From Pirellulales bacterium (lineage in GTDB: Bacteria > Planctomycetota > Planctomycetia > Pirellulales > JALHLM01), in assembly GCA_022844585.1 (NCBI GenBank), contig JALHLM010000120.1, positions 1 through 13,148 on the forward strand: a stretch of 13,148 bases of DNA. Direction: 5' to 3'. This document shows, one piece after another, positions 1 through 5,107 of the stretch. Under the pieces are notes generated by a model. It was given only the letters and a program-made list of their open reading frames with translations. It had not been told where the DNA came from and ran no database searches. Both the position numbers and the translations under genes were made by a program. Numbering within the stretch: position 1 is the first letter of the stretch; every line of letters begins with the position of its first letter.

Positions 1-422
1 TCCCGCAGGGACATCATCCGCATTACCATCGATCCTCGGGCTGCGGCGCCGTTGTCGGCGACGCGTCCAATCGAAATGGATGCAACGCCGCATATCTTCC
101 GGCACGTTAGGTCGTCGGACGTGGACGAGTTGGAAGTGGCGCGCGCCACGGATGCTGCATTCGACGGATTCGCGCGCGATGTGAGCCATCCAAAGGTCGC
201 TCGACTTGGGCGAGCATACGGAATTCCTAGCCGATAAGATTCAGGCAAGCACGGACTTCGATTGTCGTCGGCGAAACTGAAACTACGCCACATAACAGTC
301 GTCGACAATGGCCTTGTGCTTTCGTTGGCTGAACGATGCAGATCATCGGCGCGATCTCCCTCGTTGCGCAAACGACGCCGCCGTTCGGCCGTCAAGGTTG
401 AGGGAGATGTTTGAGACGGGAT
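1..422. other. Unassigned region at left edge
   Basis: I recognise no gene here. On the plus strand a frame is open from base 1 to a TAA at 235-237 (78 codons, no start needed if it is the end of a longer gene), containing 'RITIDPRAAAPLSATRP' near its beginning. It matches no family I know, and the complementary strand is also partly open, as is common in GC-rich DNA. From 238 to 422 there is no plausible coding frame, promoter or hairpin. Since the next item is a pseudogene, this stretch may be decayed sequence or the 3' end of a gene starting outside the window. Confidence 0.3.
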
Positions 423-748
423 CTAGGGCGTAACCGTCAGCAGCGGATCGCCACAATTTGCAATTTGCTGACGGAGTGTCGGTCCCGGGATGATGCAGCC
501 TTCGGACAGGCTGTTCTGGGCACTGTTTCCATGAATCAAGAATGCCGTTCGGCCAAAATGTATTGTGATTGACTGGCGACAGCGCCGTGACGAATGGTCC
601 CTTCGTCGGATGGTTGCAAGCAGTGCCGATTTGCCATTGCCCTTGAGGAATGGGGCGATGGTCGACCATGCCCTGCATCGCCGGATTGTTACGTCATGTG
701 GCCGTTGTGCGTGAGTTGACCAGTGATCTGGCTGTCAGCCCATGGCAT
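423..748 (-). pseudogene. Frameshifted Tlde1/DUF2778-like L,D-transpeptidase-fold remnant
   Basis: Three successive minus-strand frames together spell one protein. The first part (about 748 down to 690) reads 'WADSQITGQLTHNGHMT' and then hits TAA. The second (about 693-559) contains 'RNNPAMQGMVDHRPIPQG', then 'GPFVTALSPVNHNT'. The third (557-423) reads 'FGRTAFLIHGNSAQNS', then 'SEGCIIPGPTLRQQIANCGD', and ends 'PLLTVTP' at a TAG. The pieces resemble the order of the Tlde1 domain: an N-terminal 'TGQL' strand, an 'NNPAMQ...GPIPQG' block, a 'GRTxFLIHG' block carrying the catalytic His, and 'SEGCI' carrying the catalytic Cys. Family members are YkuD-like enzymes acting on peptidoglycan stem peptides, some of them type VI secretion toxins. 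A short deletion seems to have removed a 'GYSG'-like block between parts one and two; one extra T in a four-T run (plus-strand 555-558) shifts parts two and three. Both active-site residues survive, so decay may be recent, or the second shift could be a sequencing error. Family assignment is from memory of the motif pattern. Confidence 0.68.
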
Positions 749-810
749 CGCTCTTTCTCTCATTCTGCATCGCACGTTTGTTAGTCATGCTCATCACGCA
801 ATGGAAGCAG

Positions 811-1431
811 CTACTCAGACTTTCGCGAAGTGTGGTCGTGGACCACGACCCAACGGCCTTCAATCAATCGTGCCACAAGCGTGAAATTGCCAGTCAATGG
901 ATCACTGTCACGTTCAACGCGCCATTTTCCGAGCGCCAAGGCTGCGGAATCACCCAGTGACGCAATTTCGAACTCGCTGAGCGTCAACCGCCCCATCGCT
1001 TCACGTGTCGGATATCGTTCCCGATATCGGTTCAGCGTCGCGGTCCATCCACGAGTCGTATCACCGCCGGCGCTGAAAGTCAGCGCATCCGACTTCCAGT
1101 AGTGCTCCATGAACGCATCCAGATCCCCATCGTTCCAGGCCCGTTCTTGCGTGCGCAAAACGACTTCAACTGCCGCGCGTACGGAGTCGTCTGCTTCCTC
1201 CTGCTTCGTGGCACGTTGAGGCGAAGTGCGACTCACTGCAGTTGCTCGTGCTTGCAGGAGGGCTTGCTCCGCTTGGCGTTGAGCGTCAGCCATTTCGGCG
1301 AGTTCCGCCTGCGCCATCATCTGGCGGCTACGGAGCACGTAGTAGATGCCTCCGCCGACCGCCAAGAACAAAACTAGTAGGGTCACGATAGTCGCGACGA
1401 CCGCCGTTCCTGCATCGGTTCGGTTACTCAT
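811..1431 (-). CDS. Membrane-anchored NTF2-like (DUF4440/SnoaL-like) protein
   Basis: A 206-aa protein. Residues 1-9 are polar, residues 10-32 form one hydrophobic helix ('AVVATIVTLLVLFLAVGGG'), and residues 36-64 are an Ala/Gln/Glu-rich probable coiled coil. Residues 83-203 form an NTF2-like cone fold of the DUF4440 type, with 'TQERAWNDGDLDAFMEHYW', 'TFSAGGDTTRGW' and the closing 'GNFTLVARLIEGRWVVVHDH'. In this family the domain is a small ligand-binding or enzyme pocket; the substrate here cannot be read. The anchor predicts a domain held at the membrane, probably facing out of the cytoplasm. An upstream in-frame ATG at 1443 would give 210 aa, but the Shine-Dalgarno GGAGG lies between the two ATGs, so the inner one is preferred. 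The gene stands alone on its strand, between the Tlde1-like pseudogene downstream and the kinase remnant upstream, which faces away. No terminator hairpin follows. Confidence 0.88.
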   Translation of the reverse strand: MSNRTDAGTAVVATIVTLLVLFLAVGGGIYYVLRSRQMMAQAELAEMADAQRQAEQALLQARATAVSRTSPQRATKQEEADDSVRAAVEVVLRTQERAWNDGDLDAFMEHYWKSDALTFSAGGDTTRGWTATLNRYRERYPTREAMGRLTLSEFEIASLGDSAALALGKWRVERDSDPLTGNFTLVARLIEGRWVVVHDHTSRKSE

Positions 1432-1916
1432 GCATTCCTCCATCCCTCGATTCTTTGAATGTTAGCGAGGATTCATGGCTGACACTTGTAGAGGCTACGG
1501 GAACGATTTGGCGACGATCAGTCGGTTCCCAAGTGCGACCCAGTGCTCGTCGATTGTACGGTACCTCGCACCGGCTGGTATACAATTCTTGCGTATGAGT
1601 TGGTCGTAAGACCCTTGGCTAAGGGTTTCGATAATTCTACCGGCACAGAAACCGAAGTCGACGGGCGATTCCCCGCGTAGCGCCGCGAGGTGCCCTTCGA
1701 ATCCGAACGCTTATGCCACGGCGCCGCTTCCGCTGGATTCGATGTCGCGGTAGGCGCCAGCTGTGGTACAAGCACGACCGGGAGCGGTGTGCCAATGCCA
1801 TCAAATCAATTGCCCTTCGCGTGGCCCGTGCGCTTTCGATGACCACTCCAGTGGCGCAGTGAACAGGGATTGGAATCGTGTCCTCCGAAATGCTTTTCGC
1901 GTGGCAGTTGCAATGA
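1432..1916. other. Gene-poor gap between divergent genes
   Basis: No convincing gene. Frames on both strands are short and match nothing I know. A 6-bp perfect hairpin with a 4-nt loop (ACCCTT-GGCT-AAGGGT, 1611-1626) has no T-run after it on either strand, so I do not call it a terminator. The gap should once have held the N-lobe of the kinase that follows. Only the last bases before 1962 still read as kinase ('TEQGRPYLV' in frame from 1938), and I could not find the glycine-rich loop or the VAIK-type lysine motif in any plus-strand frame. The promoter of the minus-strand gene at 1431 should lie at the left end, but no clear -10/-35 pair is visible. Confidence 0.45.
1437..1441 (-). promoter_or_regulatory. 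Ribosome binding site that fixes the start at 1431
   Basis: GGAGG lies 5 nt before the ATG at 1431 on the minus strand. Its first G is the last base of the alternative upstream ATG (1443-1441), so that ATG could not use it. This favours the shorter, 206-aa form. Confidence 0.6.
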
Positions 1917-3101
1917 GATGATCGCGCCGCAAGACTGACTGAACAGGGCCGGCCGTACCTCGTGATGGAATACCTCAAAGGCATCCCCTTCACGAAGTAT
2001 TGTGATGATGCCCGACTGCCGCTCAAGGATCGTTTGAAGTTGTTCGTGTCGATCTGCCAGGCGGTACAGCATGCGCACCAGAAAGGAATCATCCATCGCG
2101 ACTTGAAGCCCTCGAATATCCTGGTGTGCCTGTACGACGGCCAGCCGGTGCCGAAAGTGATCGACTTCGGACTGGCCAAGGCGATGCACCAGTCGCTCAC
2201 CGAACACACGCTGCACACGGCACAGGGCTTTATGGTGGGCGCGCCGCTTGAACAGCAGCAGTTCAAGAATGCAGCGCTCGAAGAGATGCTGCGGCTAATC
2301 AAAGAAGTCGAGCCCCCGCGGCCTAGCACGCGGATCAGCGGCAGCGCAAGTTTGCCGAGCATCGCGGCGCAGCGCGGACTGGACCCTGCGCAATTGTGCA
2401 AGCAAGTGCGGGGCGACCTGGATTGGATCGTGATGAAGTCGCTGGAGAAAGAGCGTTCGCGCCACTACGAAACGACGAACGGCCTGGCGCGGGACATCGA
2501 CCGCTTTCTCCACGACGAGCCGGTCGAGGCGTGCCCGCCGAGCACCGGATATCGCCTGCGAAAGCTATTGCGGCGGCACCGCCGCTCCGTGGACGTGCTC
2601 GAACAAAGCGCCGCTTCGCTCCAGCAACTTCAATCACAACCGGAGTTGGATGGGCAACTCACGATCGCGCAAATGTTCGCATCGCGAGGACTGCTTGAGA
2701 AGGCGAAACCGCATTTTGAACGGGCATTAGAGCTCGCACGCGAGATCGGCGGAGAGTCGACCGAGCAAGCCTTGCAGATTGAAGTCGATTTGCTGTTTGC
2801 GCTGGCGAACGGGGAGCCAACCGCCGGCGTCGAGGCGCGAGCGCGGCGTGTGGCCGCGGACGTGCGTCGCGTCGTCGGTGAGAAGCATCCCCTCAACTTC
2901 GACGCCCTCAATAGCCTAAGCCCGCGCAACTGCGTCGAGGCGCGTTCTTTGCGAGTCTCAGAGCGGTGGGCCACTCAACGCCGCGATGCGGAACAACCGT
3001 TGCCGAGACGCTACGGCCGTCATGAATGGGCATTCATGGAAGCCGAGGGCGAACTCATTCTCCGCGAGCGAATTGCGTATGATCCACCGCGCGCACTTTG
3101 A
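1917..3101 (+). pseudogene. Ser/Thr protein kinase-TPR remnant with three deletions
   Basis: The frame is open from 1917 (after TGA 1914-1916); the first start is GTG 1962, giving 379 aa. Numbering from there: 'QGRPYLVMEYLKGIPF' (partly upstream) is the hinge, 'HRDLKPSNILV' (45-55) the catalytic loop, 'KVIDFGLAK' (65-73) the Mg-binding DFG. 'GDLDWIVMKSLEKERSRHYE' (151-170) and 'PPSTGYRLRK' (192-201) are the usual C-lobe end of planctomycete Hanks-type kinases. Residues 230-320 are TPR-like ('LLEKAKPHFERALELA'). Missing: (1) the whole N-lobe, so no P-loop or ATP-binding lysine; (2) the activation segment and APE/helix-F region, since residue 93 'VGAP' joins directly to 'LEQQQFKNAALEEML' where about 45 residues are normal; (3) the transmembrane segment between 'RKLLRRHRRSV' and 'VLEQ'. 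After about 320 the TPR pattern fades. It cannot be an active kinase as drawn. The frame nevertheless stays open across the second and third losses, so a translated pseudokinase is not excluded. It ends just before the tRNA-Glu terminator. Confidence 0.72.
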
Positions 3102-3111
3102 ATTTTCTGCC

Positions 3112-3145
3112 AAAAAGAGGTCACCGGGATGAATGTCCGGTGACC
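3112..3145 (-). terminator. Intrinsic terminator of tRNA-Glu
   Basis: GGTCACCGG (3119-3127) and CCGGTGACC (3137-3145) form a perfect 9-bp stem with a 9-nt loop. Read on the minus strand, the stem is followed within three bases by five T (3116-3112). It begins 5 nt past the tRNA 3' end, as expected of a Rho-independent terminator. The plus strand has no T-run after the stem, so it does not serve the kinase remnant. Confidence 0.82.
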
Positions 3146-3150
3146 ACAAC

Positions 3151-3223
3151 TACCCCCAGCGGGAGTCGAACCCGCGTTGCCGGACTGAGAACCCGGAGTC
3201 CTAGGCCACTAGACGATGGGGGC
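3151..3223 (-). tRNA. tRNA-Glu (anticodon CTC)
   Basis: A 73-nt cloverleaf on the minus strand. The acceptor GCCCCCA pairs with TGGGGGT (G-T at the first pair). The D arm contains GTCT...AGGAC as in bacterial tRNA-Glu. The anticodon stem CCGGG/TCCGG closes the loop TTCTCAG, whose positions 34-36 are CTC, reading GAG. The T arm is GCGGG-TTCGACT-CCCGC. The discriminator is A and no CCA is encoded, so CCA must be added after transcription. It has its own promoter and terminator and is not in a tRNA cluster within the window. Confidence 0.96.
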
Positions 3224-3246
3224 CTGCTATCACTGCCAAGCCCCAA

Positions 3247-3275
3247 ATTCTAAATCGCGATTCCTGCGTCGGCAA
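3247..3275 (-). promoter_or_regulatory. Sigma-70-type promoter of tRNA-Glu
   Basis: On the minus strand a -35 TTGCCG (3275-3270) is separated by exactly 17 bp from a -10 TAGAAT (3252-3247; five of six bases match TATAAT). Transcription would start near 3240, leaving a leader of about 17 nt before the tRNA 5' end at 3223. The stretch after the -10 is G-rich (TTGGGG). Position, spacing and the matched terminator make this convincing for a stable-RNA gene. Confidence 0.6.
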
Positions 3276-3455
3276 CCGCTGGCGGAAAGAAAACATGGCG
3301 ATCCACTAGTCGAGCAAACGCCTAAGATAAAATGCTGAGTCGTCCGCAAGACCGGGGCGGGATCCACGAATTGACAGCAGGGATCGAAGGGTTGCGATCA
3401 CCGTGCATGGCCGATGGCGGCCTCGATCTGCTCTGGCGTTTGCCCGGCCGACCCC

Positions 3456-3461
3456 TAGAAT
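3456..3461 (+). promoter_or_regulatory. Possible -10 box upstream of the DUF6677-like gene
   Basis: TAGAAT at 3456-3461 is the best -10 candidate before the GTG at 3507 and would give a leader of about 39 nt. The matching -35 (CTGGCG at 17 bp) is poor. A perfect TTGACA sits further upstream (3373-3378) but has no good -10 at 17 bp. Confidence 0.3.
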
Positions 3462-3506
3462 GAGGGCGATTTCCGCCTCCGCCGTAGTTCAGGAGATTGC
3501 CTGCTC

Positions 3507-4088
3507 GTGGCCAAGAAACCCGTGATTGTCACCGCGCCAGACGGCAGCCAGATCAACCTGAAAGACCCGTTCGTCGCCGGCTTTTTGGCCTGGCTCATTC
3601 CCGGCGCTGGGCATCTCTACCAGGGGCGGACGACGAAGGGAATTATCTTCCTCACCTGCATCCTGGGCACTTTCGCGTACGGCGTTTTCATCGGCGGATC
3701 GCAGGTGGTGTACGCTTCGCTCCGGGCGGAGGACTACTACCGTCCCTCGTATCTGGGGCAGGTCGCCGTCGGCCTGCCGGCGCTGCCGGCGCTGGTGCAG
3801 CATTTTCGAGTCGAACGCAAACAGCCGCCGCTCTGGAATGGCTGGATGGCGCCGCCGGATGTCATCAAACGCGGCGCGAACCAGATGTCGGAACTCGATC
3901 GCCTGCATGGCGACCCGGGCCGTGATTTCGACTTGGGCACGACGTTCACGATTATCGCCGGGCTTCTGAACGTGTTGGCGATTTACGACGCCGCCAAGGG
4001 ACCGATGTTCATGCCGCCGGATGAACGCGAAGCGAAGCGTAAAGCTGCGGAAAGCGACGCTGCGACCGGCCAGAGTACAGGGAGCTAA
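3507..4088 (+). CDS. DUF6677-like multi-helix membrane protein
   Basis: A 193-aa protein beginning at GTG, with AGGAGA at 3491-3496 (10 nt spacing). Residues 1-20 are polar with 'VTAPDGSQINLKDP'. Residues 21-41 contain 'FLAWLIPGAGHLYQGRTTKG', a TM2-like pattern (helix, PGxGHxYxGR turn, second helix), and the second helix covers 45-64. Weaker hydrophobic stretches are 83-100 and 145-164; the C-terminus (170-193) is charged and probably cytosolic. The pattern matches the planctomycete family DUF6677 as I remember it; function is unknown. Three nucleotides separate its stop from the next gene, whose ribosome binding site lies inside this gene's end, so the two are almost certainly made together. 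The tRNA-Glu upstream runs the other way. Confidence 0.85.
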   Translation: MAKKPVIVTAPDGSQINLKDPFVAGFLAWLIPGAGHLYQGRTTKGIIFLTCILGTFAYGVFIGGSQVVYASLRAEDYYRPSYLGQVAVGLPALPALVQHFRVERKQPPLWNGWMAPPDVIKRGANQMSELDRLHGDPGRDFDLGTTFTIIAGLLNVLAIYDAAKGPMFMPPDEREAKRKAAESDAATGQSTGS

Positions 4089-4091
4089 ACG

Positions 4092-4298
4092 ATGGCAAAC
4101 GGTCTACTCTTGGCGATTGGCCCGGTGCATTTGATGCACATCTTGCCGTTGTTGGTCTCGGTCAGCCTGGTCTATTCCGCAACGCGCCACGAGACGACGG
4201 AAGAGATCATGCGCGGTGCGTGGAAGAGCGCCGTCACGTTCGGCGGCTTCCTGGTCGGCATTTTCGTCGTGTTGGCATTCTTGTCCTGGCTCGTTTGA
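4092..4298 (+). CDS. Small two-helix membrane protein
   Basis: A 68-aa protein with two predicted membrane helices, at about 13-29 ('HLMHILPLLVSVSLVYS') and 47-67 ('AVTFGGFLVGIFVVLAFLSWL'), joined by a short charged loop 'ATRHETTEEIMRGAW'. A strong AGGGAG (4079-4084, 7 nt spacing) sits inside the last codons of the upstream gene. This suggests translational coupling and a shared job with the DUF6677-like protein, perhaps as subunits of one membrane assembly; that role is inference. I do not recognise a named family. The gene ends 24 nt before the stop of the convergent LysM gene, with no terminator hairpin between. Confidence 0.8.
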   Translation: MANGLLLAIGPVHLMHILPLLVSVSLVYSATRHETTEEIMRGAWKSAVTFGGFLVGIFVVLAFLSWLV

Positions 4299-4322
4299 AC
4301 CAGGCGGCCTCGTCGTACCAGG

Positions 4323-4916
4323 CTATTTCGCGGCTGAATTGCTCGGCGCCACCGGCGCTAATTCCTCGTCGTCGGAATGTTGCTCGGCGCGCGCCGCCGG
4401 AATGACAAGCTCGACCCCAATCGGCAGCAACTCGGGATTCGAGATCAGCGCTCGATTGGCCTCCAAGAGTTCGCCTGCCCTTGCGGCATCTCCCAAGAAG
4501 CGTTCGGCCAAAGTCGCCAGCGTGTCGCCATCCATGACGCGATGTGTGCGCGGTCCAGTGTCTGTCGACGGATCGGAATCGTCGCCCCATCCACTCGCCT
4601 TGCCGCCAGAGACGTCGCTCAGCGTCTCCTGCGGAAACGTCTTGGCCAACGTGGGAGGCGGCGCCGCGAGGTCGACCGGTCCGCGCTGTTCCGACACGAC
4701 GTCGACCGACGGCACGTTGTTGATCTTGCCCACCAGGTGCGTGCCCGGCCCGTCAGCCGTCGGTGGCTTCTTCACCGTGATCCGTTGCGGCGCGATGCCG
4801 CTCTCGGCCGGGGTTTCCGGTTTGCGCTTGAAGGTCAGGACCGCGACGATCGCGACCACCAGCACGATAAAGATCACCGCGGCCTTGAGCGGCGGCGGTT
4901 GGGTTTCTTGGTCCAT
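4323..4916 (-). CDS. Membrane-anchored LysM-domain protein
   Basis: A 197-aa protein. After a short polar start (MDQETQPPPLK) a single helix spans 11-28 ('AAVIFIVLVVAIVAVLTF') and is followed by KRK, predicting the N-terminus inside and the rest outside. Residues 31-122 are a low-complexity Pro/Asp/Ser/Gly linker. Residues 124-174 are one LysM domain ('THRVMDGDTLATLAERFLG', 'ANRALISNPELLPIGVEL'), which in this family binds N-acetylglucosamine-containing glycans such as peptidoglycan. The tail is acidic. It probably tethers the membrane to the wall or positions partners there; no catalytic domain is present. The frame is open up to 5150, but the ATG at 4916 is chosen because the membrane helix follows it directly and AGGAG (4932-4928) precedes it by 11 nt, while the extra 78 residues look like no domain and overlap the next gene. 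It diverges from the giant gene starting at 5108. Confidence 0.85.
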   Translation of the reverse strand: MDQETQPPPLKAAVIFIVLVVAIVAVLTFKRKPETPAESGIAPQRITVKKPPTADGPGTHLVGKINNVPSVDVVSEQRGPVDLAAPPPTLAKTFPQETLSDVSGGKASGWGDDSDPSTDTGPRTHRVMDGDTLATLAERFLGDAARAGELLEANRALISNPELLPIGVELVIPAARAEQHSDDEELAPVAPSNSAAK

Positions 4917-5039
4917 AGCGGCAAGGGCTCCTGATCGTTGGTATTCGGAACGAGCAGGAGCCGCACTTTCGTCCCCCAATCGGAATGCCGCGAATTCCAC
5001 CTGGGAAAGCCCTGCGGCCGTCAAAGACGTGCTTTGGCC

Positions 5040-5057
5040 GTTGCCGGCAACTATACT
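5040..5057 (+). promoter_or_regulatory. Palindrome abutting a -10 box upstream of the giant gene
   Basis: A perfect 12-bp palindrome GTTGCCGGCAAC (5040-5051) is followed directly by TATACT (5052-5057, five of six matches to the -10 consensus). No good -35 lies 16-18 bp upstream. If used, transcription would begin near 5064, giving a leader of about 44 nt to the ATG at 5108 but only about 8 nt to the alternative ATG at 5072. The palindrome would sit between -35 and -10, the place for an operator; that role is inference. Confidence 0.35.
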
Positions 5058-5107
5058 GATGGCCGGCGGAAATGGCTCCTCGTCTAGCAACTCGCGACCC
5101 AACCACC

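Noticed and set aside
52..237. 61-codon plus-strand frame as a complete small gene
   Set aside because: TTG start without a ribosome binding site, frame open to the window edge, no recognisable family.
343..678. Single 111-codon minus-strand frame as a real gene
   Set aside because: Only its middle part matches the Tlde1-like domain; the His/Cys blocks are in another frame, so it is one piece of a pseudogene.
1611..1626. Hairpin ACCCTT-GGCT-AAGGGT as a terminator
   Set aside because: Only 6 bp, no T-run on either side, and no gene ends nearby.
1637..2401. Minus-strand open frame of 254 codons
   Set aside because: Runs antisense over the kinase remnant, whose HRD and DFG motifs prove the plus frame; the product is Ser/Arg/Cys-rich without a domain.
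5072..5107. ATG at 5072 as start of the giant gene
   Set aside because: Adds 12 residues (MAPRLATRDPTT) that do not look like an export signal; 'MKRRPLRR' at 5108 fits the family and the possible promoter at 5052 would leave almost no leader for 5072.
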